A stretch of 64,000 bases of DNA from Progne subis subis (lineage: Eukaryota > Chordata > Aves > Passeriformes > Hirundinidae), in contig JAKJHU010000757.1 in the NCBI GenBank assembly GCA_022316685.1, positions 1-64,000 on the forward strand, written 5' to 3'. Positions 24,526-36,240 of the stretch are shown here, one piece after another (within the stretch, counting starts at the first letter, position 1; every line of letters begins with the position of its first letter). The translations under genes were made by a program, and so were the position numbers. The notes below the pieces were generated by a model, which worked only from the letters and a program-made list of their open reading frames with translations, had not been told where the DNA came from and searched no databases.

Positions 24526-24907
24526 ACCCTTCAGAAGGACCTTGACAGGCCAGAGGGAAGGGTAGAGAAGAACTGCTTGAAGGTCAGCAAAGTTGAACGG
24601 TCTGAAGTTCAGTGCAGGTCCTGCACGTGGGGAGCAACGAGCCCATTCACAGTCTGGGGGATGGCCTGCTGAGAAACAGAGATGAGGAGAAGGAGCTGGG
24701 GGTCCTGAAGGACGAGAACACTCCCCTGAGCCAGCAGTGTTCCCTGCTGGAAGGCCAGTGGTGCTCTGGGTTCCCTTAGGAAGAGCATTGCCAGCAGGTC
24801 AGGGAGGTGATCCTGACCCTCTGCTGAGCCCTGTGTTACGTGGAGCACTGTGCCCAGTTCTCAGCTCCTCAGGATAGGGGAGACGTGGAGCTCTCGGAGC
24901 AGGCCCA
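24526..24907 (+). mobile_element. CR1 LINE fragment, ORF2 C-terminal coding region, sense
   Basis: The order of recognisable CR1 ORF2 landmarks is: 'accttgacaggccagagg', 'gtagagaagaactgcttgaa', 'gcaggtcctgcacgtgggga', the 'ctgctgagaaacagagatga' to 'ggagctgggggtcctg' stretch, 'gagccagcagtgttccctgc', 'tgctgagccctgtgttacg' and 'gtgcccagttctcagctcc'. Together these encode the end of the reverse transcriptase region in autonomous copies. This copy is diverged and broken by substitutions and indels, and it has no 3' terminal repeat of its own. It ends where an older CR1-type segment begins. Confidence 0.85.
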
Positions 24908-24924
24908 CCATTTCTTGGTATATA

Positions 24925-25390
24925 TGACGTGGCCAACATCTTTGTTTGAACATTATCTGTAAGTTTGGTGCTCCATTTTTGGAAAGATGTTGAAAACGGA
25001 ATGATTGAAGAAAAGAGCTGTAAAAATGATGGGAGGCCTAGGAAAAAAAGAAAACTTGGAAATGAACATGAAGAAATTAATCTTATTTAGACCTCCAGAG
25101 AGAAGGGTAAGAAGTAATTTGACCTGTAGGTATCTATAGGAAGATGGTATTTGATATTACAGTCCTCTTTAATTGAGCAGATAAAACAAAATGAGATCCA
25201 ATGTCTGGAAGCTGAAGACAGAAAAATTAAAGGTGGATATAAGGTGCGGCCTTTTTTTTTTTTTTTTTTTTTTTAAGTAGGCAGAACAATTTACCACAGG
25301 AGCAATTTCCAAGAATGGAAAAATTATCCATCACTTGAGGTTCTGAAGTCAAGATTGGATGCCTTTCTGAATGCACATCCCATGTCTGTG
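24925..25390 (+). mobile_element. Older CR1-type LINE fragment, 3' part, sense
   Basis: Landmarks shared with old sauropsid CR1 subfamilies are 'gtgctccatttttgg' near 24969, 'aatgagatccaatgtctgg' near 25190, the 'cagaacaatttaccacagg' stretch near 25283 and 'aagtcaagattggatgcctt' near 25349. The gap between the last two groups carries a T23 run (25252-25274). It overlaps in CR1 coordinates with the fragment just upstream, so the two are separate insertions and not one element. No intact coding frame remains. Confidence 0.7.
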
Positions 25391-28300
25391 CCCAGTCATG
25401 AGTGCCATGCGTGACTCCTGTAATTCCATGGATAGGGTCCTTGAGGAGGTCAAAACCAATTACCATAATTGCACTGTCTGCTTTAAATTCCCTTACTATC
25501 CATGGCCCTTTCTCCACCATGTTTCTAAGACTTGACTACTTAAGAGCAGCACATCAGAAACCTCTGTTTAGGTTGAAAATATATCTAAAGGAAAAATTGC
25601 CATGGTGTCCTTTCCTTTCCCCTCTCTAAGTGGCCTTTGGGAACACAGAGGCAGCACTGAACACTTTTCCCTACTATTTTTGTCTTGAAGGTGCCCCTAT
25701 GGAAAGGCTGCCTGGTGCTTGTCCTTCTCTGTCAATCCTCTACCAGAGCTGGGCAGTGGATTCCCACCTGCCACTCTCTCAGTCCTGGCATGCCCCAGCC
25801 AAGCTACTCCCAAACCAGCCACTCTGTGTGTTTCCCCACGGGGGTTCTTGTTTGTGAATTCCCTTCACCGTGTTTGTTTTGCTGTGATGTTTGCCCCAGT
25901 ACTGGCAAACCACATTTGGCTGTTCCCTAATACCACTGCCTGAAACTGGTTTTCATGCAATTACCCTAAATTTCCGCTGCTTCCTATTATTTCACACCTT
26001 GTTTCAGGAAAGTGGGGTTACCATGTGAACCCAAAACTGGGCAGCCTGAAGGTTCTCTTGCTCTTGCTGCCCATTTCTGGCAGCATGAAGAGCTGGTACA
26101 AAGAGTGACAACAGGAACCATGCATGCTTTTGTGCTCCTGCTTCCAGGAACTTCTCTTTGTTGTGTGTTTATAGAGCACCTTGCAGAGCTGACCTGCGAT
26201 GCAAGTTCCCCAGGGGCATGCAAAGAGGAACCATTACCATAAATTATTGCAATTATTTCAATTATAATAATTATTATTCTGTCACTTAAATTTCAGCAAT
26301 CAATTTTTCCAAAGTCTAGTTCAAGCCATTTTTTCTCTGCCAGATGCTGATCACAGCAAGAGTGAGGTGCAGCATCTGCTGCTGGTCAGAATCTAGTTTA
26401 ACTCATGAAATACCACAGAGGCAGGTGCCTGGTAAAGTGCAGGCCTGGGTCTCTTTGAGGGGTTCAGGGAGAGCCCATCAAAGCAGCTAAGTGTGCAGCA
26501 TGATCTCTATGCTGCAGACCAGGTAAGACGTTATTCTGGGTGTTGCAGGCTGGAATAGGACTGCACTGAGCTGGGCTACAAGGGTTCAGAGCCAGGATGT
26601 TGTGAAGGGTGAAGGTCAAGGGTGGTGGGTAGATTATTCAAATTTAGACAGCTGAAGGCTGTGTCTCTGAGCTATGGCAGCTGTCTGGCAACCCACCGAG
26701 AGAGCCTGGACATGCCAAGGAGCAGTTCATCACATCCTCATAGGAGCACCTCCTAGCCGGGCATCACCTCACCCTCTGGAGACACATCATTTTCCCCGCC
26801 GGTTTTAGTGAAGACCAAAGTGTCTGTTTAGACCAGACATCTGCCTAAAGTGGGAGAAAAATCATACCCTTCACACTCTTAATTGTAGGTTTGATAAGAA
26901 AACTTGACATGTGAGAAGAATCTATCAATCCAGATATTTGGGAACCACCAATTCCAGATAAATGTAGGAAGGACAAACCAGCGGCGGTTTCCTCTCATCA
27001 ATCAGCATCAAGTGACACTAATAACACACTGTGTTTGGCAAAAACTAATACAGAATATACAGGTCACTTTCCTGAGTGACAGATCTGAGACCTAAAATTG
27101 GTGTCAGTTGGACAGGTCCATTGAGAATTATCAAGCCTTTTTTTTTTTTGTATCAGCTCAGAGCTAGCTTACACCAAATTCAGGGTGTAATATTAACCTC
27201 ACACGAGGTGCTCCTTCCTTGGGCATCACTGCTGCTCCTTGTAATAAGCATTCTTCTACTGCAAACCCTGAGAAATTCCATATCCAGGCCAGCAAACTTG
27301 AAATTAAGGCAGGGAGCTGTACCTCAGGAGGCCGTCGTTCTTGAAATGCTCATAATAGATATTCAGTTCACTGCTATAAGAAAGGGACTGAATGATATCT
27401 TTGAATCTTTCAGTATCAAGACAGTAGACAGGAACTAGGAGATTGCTGCGGTCTTCTTGTTGATATCATGTCCAATTCTGTGTTTCTGCCTTCCAAAAAG
27501 ACCTTTAGTTAATTAGAAGAGGATAAGAAAACTGCTGCCATGATGACTTGATGTTGGGGAAGGTTGTCTTCTAGTGAGGAATTCACTTACGCTATTTATC
27601 CAAGGGAAAATTAAGAGGCAATTGGATCATGGCCTACAGGTCTGGGCATTGAAAAATGGCCCAGGGAAATAAAAGGGACTTTGATTTGCTGGGAAAAGAA
27701 AGCTGAAAATCCAGGGGTAGGCAGAGGAACTGCCGTCACACTGGTAAAAAAGTGCATAAAATGAATGGATAACAAGGCTTGATGGGGTGTCCCTTACTCA
27801 TCTTAAAGTCAGGGTGGGGGATGTGCCGTGGAGCTCACAAGTATTATGAGAATAAGGCAGAAACCGGTGGGGTGGAACTTTGCCCTCCTCACTGTTGTTT
27901 GGTGTTTTGGATTCTCTGATTCCCAGGGCTACAAACAGCTGCATTTTCTCACTGATAAGAGATAAAAAAGTCTTTCTCACACACAGCAGTATTAATTAAG
28001 AGTGTAGCAAACATTTTAAGCATCAGGGACTATGTCTGTTCTTTAAAAGACACTATTTGACTTCACTTGTGTGGTTGCTTCAACGTTTCTTGGTGATCCA
28101 TGGAAAGATATCCAGAGAAAAAATACAATAAATGGACCAGAAACCAGACATGAAACACCTTGCTTTCAATTTGTCTTCTTCAAATTAAGAAAATTATAAA
28201 ATGAAGGGCCAGTTTCTTCAGGAACTACCAGCAAAGGCCACATTTAATGCTGTGTAAAGTAGGTGAATGTTTCTGCTATTTCAATAGTCTTTTTAGTGAG

Positions 28301-28608
28301 CTCTGCTTAGTGAAAGTGTTTCAGCTAGCTCTCTAGCTGGGAAAAAAAAAAAAAAAGAAGAAGAAGGATGTTTTTTTCCTTGTTTGATGGCAGACCTTCA
28401 GAAGGCTGCAGTCTGAAACCCAGGGCAGTGAGTGGGGTTCCTAGGGTGGGTCCAAGACAAAGCTGGACCTTAATTCTGCTCCCACATTTTTGAAAGGCTT
28501 TGGGACAGTGAGACTGGAGGTTTGTCACATAAAGGCAATAATTTGTCCAAGGTAACTGATCAAAAAAGCTGTAGAGAGGTAGGAAAAATAAATTCTGTTA
28601 ACAACTTC
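25391..28608. other. Unique non-coding sequence with an AT-rich patch
   Basis: No gene recognised. The interval 26240-26312 is very AT-rich with several ATTA/TAAT cores. Short homopolymers occur near 27138 (T) and 28341 (A, followed by GAA repeats). Open frames are short and lack recognisable domains. Confidence 0.45.
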
Positions 28609-29164
28609 ATGAGTATGCTGTGTTTGACAGGGATGGAGTTAATATTTTCCACAGTGGCTATTATGGGTCTGTGATCTGGATTTGTGCTGAAAACAGCGTT
28701 GATAACACAGGAATGTCTTATTTATTGCTGAACAGATCTTGCACAAAGTCAAGGCCTTTTCTGCTTCTCACGACACCACACTGGTGAGGGGGCTGGAAGC
28801 TGGGAGGGGACACAGATGGGAAGCTGACCTCAACTGACCATGAGGACATTCCATACCATACAGCAATGTGCGCAGTATGTAAATCTAGGGAAAGGGGAAC
28901 ATTTGGAATGGTGGAAGTTGTCTTCCCAAGTGACAATGAGGTGTGATGGAGCCCTGATTTCCTGGGGAAGGCTGATCATCTGCCTGCCCTTGGAAATGGT
29001 GCTTAAATTCCTTGTTTGGTTTACCTATGAGGCTGTTATAATCCCAATCCATGAGTTTTCTCACTTTAACTCCTCTGATTCTCTACCCCATTCCTACACA
29101 GGGGGAGTGAGCAAGTGGGTGTGTGGGGTCTAGCTGCTGCCTGTGGTTAAACCTTGACAATGAG
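28609..29164 (+). mobile_element. Solo LTR of an avian endogenous retrovirus (probably ERVL class) with 5-bp target duplication
   Basis: The LTR spans 28614-29159 (546 bp) and is flanked by the identical pentamer ATGAG at 28609-28613 and 29160-29164. A 5-bp duplication agrees with ERVL-type integration. The sequence follows a very common avian LTR that I recognise from stretches such as 'gatttgtgctgaaaacagc', 'aaggccttttctgcttctca', 'gacattccataccatac', 'tgatggagccctgatttcct', 'gagttttctcactttaactc' and the closing 'ggttaaaccttgaca'. The 3' terminus is the expected CA, but the 5' terminus reads TA instead of TG. The TATA region has decayed to 'agtatgtaaatc' (about 28874-28885), and I see no clean AATAAA. 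No internal viral genes are present, so it is the product of LTR-LTR recombination. The exact family name needs a repeat-library search. Confidence 0.93.
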
Positions 29165-32100
29165 GAATAAGTACCATTTCTTTAATCCAGCAAAGGATGG
29201 CTCCAGTCAGAACCAGCAACCAGAATTCAATTGAGTTCAGAGGGAAAGCACAGATTTTTCACTGTGAGACCAATTAACCACTGAAAGAAACAGTGAAGGA
29301 AGCAGTGGTTTCCAGCCCTACTTATATATTGTGTTGACAGGCCATGTGGAGTTGACAGACCATGTGGAGCCACAGGTGGATCCAAAATGGGGTAAAATTG
29401 GGCTACATGAGGTGAGAGAACATCTCCTGATGGTAGTAGTCAGGTGAAGGTCTGCCCTCCAAGTTATCACTTGCCAGAGGGGATGACTGTGTGGCTCATT
29501 TGCAGGTTAAACACAGACTGGACTTCTTAACCAGGAACGTGCAGAGACATTTCAACAGGCTCTGCTCAGCTACAATTGCATAATGAAGTCCTTTAAGGAG
29601 GAAATGTTTCTGTTTAGTTCAGTAATAGGGCTTCATTAGGAGCCTTTATAGGCCAAAGAGTAACCCAATCAAAGGTTCCTGATGAAGAGAAAACAGCAAA
29701 ATAGGAAAACCAGAATTTACTACATACCAGGAATGTGTTTCTTCATTGACTTACAAGGACATTTAGTGCTCATTTGCATATGAAAACATGTGCACAGAGA
29801 AGCATAAGCCCACAGAGGTGCCAGCATTCCCAGGGATCAGTCCTGGCTGAGGTGGAGTACATCCAGCCTGTTTTGCAGAGTACAGGGCCATAGCTGTGAG
29901 ACCCTGGGCCAATGATGGATGCGTCTGGAGGATGGAGTTTCAGAGGATGAAAGAGACTGCAGAGTGGTGCCACAACAGGACAAGATCCAGCCCTGGTCGT
30001 GTTCTGAAGACTCAATTTCTTATATTTTGTGCTCTCTGCGGGACCAGCCTGAGGTGGATGGCTCCCCAGTTGCAGGTGATCCAAGAGGAAATGCACACAC
30101 AACTTCTAAACCGCCCCTTCCTCTGTATGCCTAATCCAAGGGGTGGAGAGACCACGTGAATATTCCCAAATCCACCAGTGGTTCTCTTGCTGGAAGGCAG
30201 AGAGTCATGGCCAGAGTCACAGGTAAATACAGCCCTACAACTTGAATCCCCAACACCCCAGGAGAGGAACCCCTCCACTGTGCTCATTCTTGTCCTCCTT
30301 TCTTTACTAGCTGTGTCTGCTAGTGAGGAAGGATGTGTGGCAGAGCCTGCAAAGGGAACCTTGCAGACGCTATTGTCTCTGAGCTTATCCTGGCAATCAG
30401 AGTTGTGCAGTCCCAGCTCTCTCCAAGACACACCATAGTCCCTATGTCTTGCCAGCCAGCACTAGGACCTGGCAGTCCTGGGGAAACAGACCTTTCTCTC
30501 ACAGAAAAAAACAGAGTAAAAATAAAATATTACCTATGTGAAATGTCTCCCTTGCAGTGAGTTGTGGGACAAAATTTGCCAGCAGAAAGGACCTCCTAGG
30601 CTGCTACAGTCACTCATCCACAAGAACCACAGCCTCTAATCCCATTAAGAAACATCTTTCCTGATGGACAAAAAAGCTTTCTCCCATCAAACATCTATTC
30701 TGATGGAAATCTTTGTACCAGAACTCTTTCTGTCTCACAAAGGACCAGGGTGCAATCTAAGCCTTTGATGTTGTGTTTGGAGTATAATGAAAGGCATTAA
30801 TTTGAATAGAATTATTGAAATGGCATGTCTGTTTCTGCTATTAATAGAAAAGTCTTAAAACAATGAGCAGCAGAGATGGGGTCTATTGCAGCAAGCAGGA
30901 ACAAAGGCAGAGCATTTTGCTCTGGTTGTATTATGGGAATGGCCTCAGGTCTCTAATGTGCTGGGCTCTGCATAGAGCAGAAACAACAAACCTTACACGA
31001 GGCTAAAAGAGCAAAATCTTCAGACCTGGGCTCTGTCTGCACATCTCCTACAGCTCAAAAGCTGCAGTGCATCAAAGAAAACTGCACAGAATGGATTCAA
31101 ACCAAATGAGAGGTGATGGTCTTCATTTACCTGGGCAGCTCCTTGCCAGAGGGTGCTATGGCTGATGGAAGTTTATCTGGGTCCAAGGTGAGACTGAATG
31201 AATTCAGAAAAAAGAAATCCAATGAGGATCAAGCCTATAATTCCCTAATACTTGTAGCATGGGAAGGATACAGGAGGGGAGCATCATACCTGAGTGACAT
31301 GATATTATGCCTTCCTTACACCTGAACTTTTATGAGGATGCTGAGACACCTGAGATTTAATCTGACTTAATAAAATAATTCTGATCATTTTGAATTCTTC
31401 TGATCCCTGTATGTAAAAAAGAATTTGTATTTTTATATCTGTGCATCATTGCATAATATGCTGAAAATCATAGATCTAGGTGGATTCTGTGGTGGAAAAA
31501 AATAAAAAAACCCAAGCAACGCTTCCGAGGGGCTTGAGTTTCTGATAATTGTCTCTTTGTCTTTCCTGTTTGCTTTCCAGGAACAGGCTGGCAAAGAGAC
31601 TCAGGGATCATTGCTCCTGTGCTGTATTCTGGGAGCAGAACTGGCAAAGCGGGATGAGGCACCTTGTCAGCACTGGCTCCACAAAGGAGCTCACAGCGGG
31701 AAATAGCTCAAGGAAAGCTAACTGCACGGGGTGAAATTAGATAGTTTCCCTGTCTCGGGACACGGAGAATCTCTGGGGAAAGATGGCAGAAACATGCTTT
31801 TTCCACAGAGTGTGACACACAGCCCAAGAGTTCAAGAACCCTCCTGCTGAAGAGGAATAAACTATGTAGTAGTGGATACCACAAATCCCACCATCATCTT
31901 TAGCAGCTGTTTCCATGAGGGATGGAACACAGTGAATGATTTGAGTTTTTTCTTTGCCTTGACAGGTGTTTTCAGGCTCTGATAATCTCTTCACCTGTAT
32001 TCACTAAATTTACCTCCAGAGCTGGTTTGATGGGCACAGGATGATGCAAGTCCCAGCTTTGGAAGAGGCTAAGACCATGCATGAACAGCATGAAGATCAG

Positions 32101-32640
32101 CTGCACAAGGAGTCTGGAGAAAACCTGTGTGCTCTGGAATGTCATTCCCGGCATTTCCTTCTGCCCTTCACCCTGTACAGAGCAAGAAGTCTTGCCTTGC
32201 ACATCTGCTCTGAGTCTCTGGTACAGCTTTCCTTTCCCCTCAAGACACCAACACCAAGGCTAGCAACATCCTCCCTCCTTCAAGTTCTCTGTGGTTCTCC
32301 ATCGCTCTGCTGGGGTTTAAAAAAAAGCTAGACAGAGGTTCTGCAGGGCTCTGAGAACGTGATCAAGGCTGGAAATTACACCGGGTACAGATGGAAAGAA
32401 GAGAAACCAGCAGCAGGCTTTCAGAGCAGGGGAGCAGGGGACAGGAATGGGAGGCTAGTTAAAATTAAAGCTGGGGTGGGAAGAGATGGGGGAGACCAGA
32501 AGAAGCCGAGAACAGGAGGCAGCATCACAACTTCTGGTCTTTGCTGCTCTGGTTTTAATTACCTGGCAAATCTTCCTGTAACATTCCATCTCTTTCATTC
32601 AGGACGCTGGGGATTCTTTTCTGTTAGTCACCACAGACAA
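29165..32640. other. Unique non-coding sequence
   Basis: No gene recognised. An octamer-type ATTTGCAT site lies within 29770-29782, and an 18-bp tandem duplication at 29333-29368 is listed separately. The 30590-30780 interval is rich in T/A and C without matching any repeat family I know. Confidence 0.45.
29333..29368. repeat. Two-copy 18-bp tandem duplication
   Basis: The unit 'gttgacaggccatgtgga' is repeated immediately with one substitution (17 of 18 identical). It is probably a simple replication-slippage duplication with no evident function. Confidence 0.9.
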
Positions 32641-32872
32641 GGCCAGCGCCGCATTTTACCTTCCCCAGAGCGGGAGAGCAAGGCTGAAGATGTGCGTCTC
32701 CAGACGGGAGCGGGCAGCTTGGCAGACAGCGCCGTTGTGTGTTGCTCCCACCGTGTGAGCGGCAGCGAGAAGCCTGCTCCGTGTCAGTGCCAGAGCTCCC
32801 TGCGGGAGCCGGCCCCGCCGGGCAGCCGTGCTCCGGGGGCCCACACGGCATCCGCTCCCGCTGGAAGGATGC
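32641..32872. promoter_or_regulatory. Small isolated CpG-rich island
   Basis: About 230 bp with roughly 21 CpG dinucleotides by my hand count and an estimated GC content in the mid-sixties percent. The flanking kilobases contain very few CpG. The implied observed/expected CpG ratio is around 0.8, against strong depletion elsewhere in the window. Such islands usually mark germline-unmethylated promoters or enhancers. I see no TATA box, and no gene is recognisable downstream. The longest + strand open frame in the window (32359-32970, 203 codons) overlaps it. GC-rich DNA is expected to lack stops, and the frame has no domain I recognise, so I do not call it a gene. It could be the first exon or promoter of a non-coding RNA. 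Confidence 0.5.
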
Positions 32873-34704
32873 TGGGTCCCTCTGTAGCCCAGCCCAGATC
32901 AGTGGGCTGGTGGCTACTGTATAACACTCATGGCTTGTGGAGGTGCTGCATTTCTTCTCCGCAGCAGTAAAACAGCCCAGGCCCCCGTTTTGAAAAACCT
33001 CGTTTTGAAAAACCCCGAGCTGCCATCACAGCTGTATCACTATTATTTTGCATGCTGCTGCAGAGTCATCTGAGTAATTGAGGGCATGTCTGTGTGTATT
33101 GAAGGGCATGAAACAATTTCAGCACAGTGTGCAGGATGGTCCACCAGGAAGCTAGGAGCAGGACACCCATGTTGCATCTCCTTTAAGGATGCAGTCTCAA
33201 GCTCTGGAAAAATCCTTGGGACCTGCTTTGTGCAGGACATGCTTCATCCCCTTCAACAGAACTGCCCTGGAATGCATTTTGTTTAGTGTTTTATTTGACT
33301 TGGCCCCCAGCTGCTGCACCGCACCCTCTGTCTCACAGGCTGCCTCTGAAGCACAGCAGTGCAGCACTTTTCTGGGGGCTGTGTGGGCTGACATGGAACA
33401 CATACAGAAGCTTACTGTAACTGAAGAACTGGGCTGATTGGCTGCTGGGTTTTCACAGAAGCCTGGTCTCCCAGGAATACCAGGAAAGAGGACTGAAAAC
33501 CAGTGGAAAATGGCAAAGCCAATGAAGTTTTTAATGGTGTCAAACTGAGCATCTACAGCTAAGGCAGACATAAATACACTATCAATGATGCATTTAGAGT
33601 TACCTCTCATGATAAAAGGTAATTGCAACAAGGAGGTTTCTCCAGCCTTCCTTCCTTCCTCTTCTTACCCTTCCCTGAAACTTGTCATTGTTGAGGAAAT
33701 GACAAGACCCGCAGCACATAGGAGGAACAGCAAACACCAAATAAAGCCTGGGACAGGACTAGCAGCAAAGGTCAATACTGTAACCTATGCACAGATTCAT
33801 CAGAGTCTGGCAATGATGGTTTTAATTGCTGCTGCACCGGTCTGGATGCAACAGCACCAGCACCGCTGGGTTGGTACCAGCGTGGCCACACAGCAACCCC
33901 TGCTCCGCCTCTCCTTGGCACTGCCCACCACTTTGCTCCTCTCTGTCCTTTGGCAAACCTGGCCTGCACATTTGGAAATGATGAGATAAAGCTCACAAAA
34001 TGAAGAGGTTTTGAGTAGGTGCTGGATCTATTGATTTGCCTGTTGGCCTTTCAGTTGCTGGGGGCCACATCTCCAAGTTCAGCCATGAAATAATAAGGAC
34101 TATAAATAAAACAAACAGGCTGAGATCTTTCACAAGGCTCCAGTCACTAGCAACTTCTAGAAGACAAAGTACCAGCTGGTACAGAAGTCCTCAGGATGTA
34201 CAACCAAAGCTGTCAGGCTGTAATCCATGAACACTTCTCTTACCAGCAATATGGGTAAACACCTCTCTCGCCACATCCTCTGCTACCAGCAGCTCTTTCT
34301 CCCCTCTCTGCACCACTGCTGTAAGCAGAGGATGAACTCTAGGTGATCTGGCTTAAACATAGGTGTGTGTGTACATATTTCCATGTTTAATACATATATC
34401 TTTACAGACACCTTACTTTCTGTCAGTTCACTGACTGGGGTTGTCATGTGGCTTCAGAAAAAGGGGATGCTTCCCATCATTTCCACCATTAGCTGTGAAT
34501 AGCCACTGTGAGCTGTCTAGCTTGCCCTTAAATAATTTTAACAGCTATTCCTCTGACATCTCCTATGGGCGGAATTTGACAGCCAAAATCAGCTCTTCCT
34601 GAGAGCACTCCTCTCTATTTTTCAGCATTAATTTTCTTTTCCTTCTGCTTTGTGCAAGGGAGCCCTAGTACAACAAACGGGGTTGTTTTGCCAGGATCAT
34701 CAAC
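32873..34704. other. Unique non-coding sequence
   Basis: No gene recognised. It begins with a two-copy 15-bp tandem repeat at 32986-33015. Open frames of up to 144 codons lack recognisable motifs. Confidence 0.45.
32986..33015. repeat. Two-copy 15-bp tandem duplication
   Basis: The unit 'cgttttgaaaaacct' is followed directly by a second copy with one change at the last base. It lies about 110 bp downstream of the CpG-rich island. No function is evident. Confidence 0.9.
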
Positions 34705-34800
34705 TTATAGGAACATTTAGGTTGAAAAGACCTTAAAGATCATGGAGTTCAACTGTTAACCCAGCACTTCTGTGTTCACCACTAAACCATGTACATAAGC
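34705..34800 (-). mobile_element. CR1 LINE 3' tail fragment, antisense
   Basis: The stretches 'taggttgaaaagaccttaaa', 'agatcatggagttcaactgt', 'taacccagcac' and 'caccactaaaccatgt' follow the order of the complement of the CR1 3' untranslated region in birds. The terminal octamer repeat that should precede it has decayed to 'caacttatagg'. The right boundary is approximate. It is a short, non-coding relic. Confidence 0.8.
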
Positions 34801-36156
34801 ACAGCAGACTTCTACAAAATCCCCCGTAGTCACATACAGCATCTGCTGTGCAAAATCTGCTCATTGCAGGGGCAGAGGCTGAAGCGGGGAACCCGGGGTG
34901 GGTTTCCCAAGGGGGCTGCAGAGCTGAGGGACATGGATTTGCGTGGTGCAGGAGTGACCTGGCATCCCACGGATCTGTGTGAATAGAGTCAAGACAAATG
35001 GATGCACAAAGTTGTGGCAGGGCTGGGCACTGATGATAATGGTAAGAAACCGAGTTTCATGCTGGGAAGTGTGGACCACCAAGAGGTGCTGAAGGTCATT
35101 TAAGTATCCTTCTCTTAAGTATTACTCCAAAGTATTACTAAGGGACAGGTGTGAGCGAACATTTTTTCTAAGGGTCCTGGGGTGTCGTGCTCTAGTTCCT
35201 TCTGTTCCCTGGTCCCTTGTGTGCATTCATTCCATCAGGCTCCCAGCAGACTGCTATGGCTCACCAAGGCACCATGTGCCAGCTGAGCCAAGTAACTCCA
35301 GGTGCTGCAGACAGAGTTAATGACGCTGAGTCAGAAGAGGCTGTTCAGCTGCAAGTGTGGGGGTTAGAAACCTCAGCCAAGGGCAACAAAACTGCTTGCT
35401 CCAACCTCCTGGCACTGACACCCATGACAGGAGTGCCACAGCTGTAGGGGGAGAGAAAAGCTGGGTCAGTACACTGCAAGCTGTGCACGTCCCTGCTTGC
35501 CATTTTACTTTTGCCCTAGATCCCATCTCCCCTCTGCAAAAAGGGAATTTGCAGGTGAACTTCCTTATCCCCAGCCTTTGCAAGCTCAGTGCTCTGTATG
35601 GGGTACGTGGATAGCCAGGGGTCCTGCTTTTTGCAGGGTTGAGTCTCCTGGTACTCCCATCAGGCTGGAGGCAGCTGGGTGGGGTCTCCTTTGCCAAGGA
35701 AGGTGTGAGTATCACCACCACACCACAGGACCTTTCTACAAGAACATTAGAAGGATTTCCTCTCCTCGAGCTGATGCTTGCTGCAATATCCCAGAAGCTT
35801 CTTGCTCTTCACACTCCCTCTCTCCTGCTGAGTGAGTTGAAACTGGTCTGTGTGCCCCAAAATTGAGGGGGAAGGCACAGCAGCCCCTTGTGACATCTGC
35901 ACTGAGGCAGTGCTGGAGCAGATGCCTGTCCCTGAGGACACCAGGCAAGTCGTGCCTCATCCCCCAGGAGCCAGTGTCCTCTGCAGGGGTGAAGCTTGGC
36001 AGGCAAGGTACAAGGACAATTCAGAAAGGCAGGTGGTAAAATGTAATTTCAGATCCCATGCAGGCAAGAAAAGAGAAAAAAGAGAGGCTAAGAAGACTGA
36101 ATTATTTGCTAGTTTGGAATGCTTAACTTTTCATCTTCTCTAGAGTATTTGCATAA
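34801..36156. other. Unique non-coding sequence
   Basis: No gene or repeat recognised. Several overlapping open frames of 60-134 codons occur on both strands between 35217 and 36143 because the region is GC-moderate. None shows a recognisable domain. Confidence 0.45.
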
Positions 36157-36240
36157 TTTTTTTTTTTTTTTTTTTGTGAGCGTGGGACCTTTTGTTTTAA
36201 TTTTTTTGCTTGCCTTTTTTTTTTTTTTTTTTTTTTAAAT
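36157..36240. repeat. T-rich low-complexity stretch
   Basis: Two T homopolymers (19 nt at 36157-36175 and 22 nt at 36215-36236) separated by a 39-bp T-rich spacer. No adjacent retroelement is evident. Confidence 0.9.

Noticed and set aside
32359..32970. 203-codon open frame on the + strand
   Set aside because: It overlaps the CpG-rich island, where stops are rare by composition. The translation is low in hydrophobic structure and shows no known motif. It is kept only as part of the CpG-island observation.
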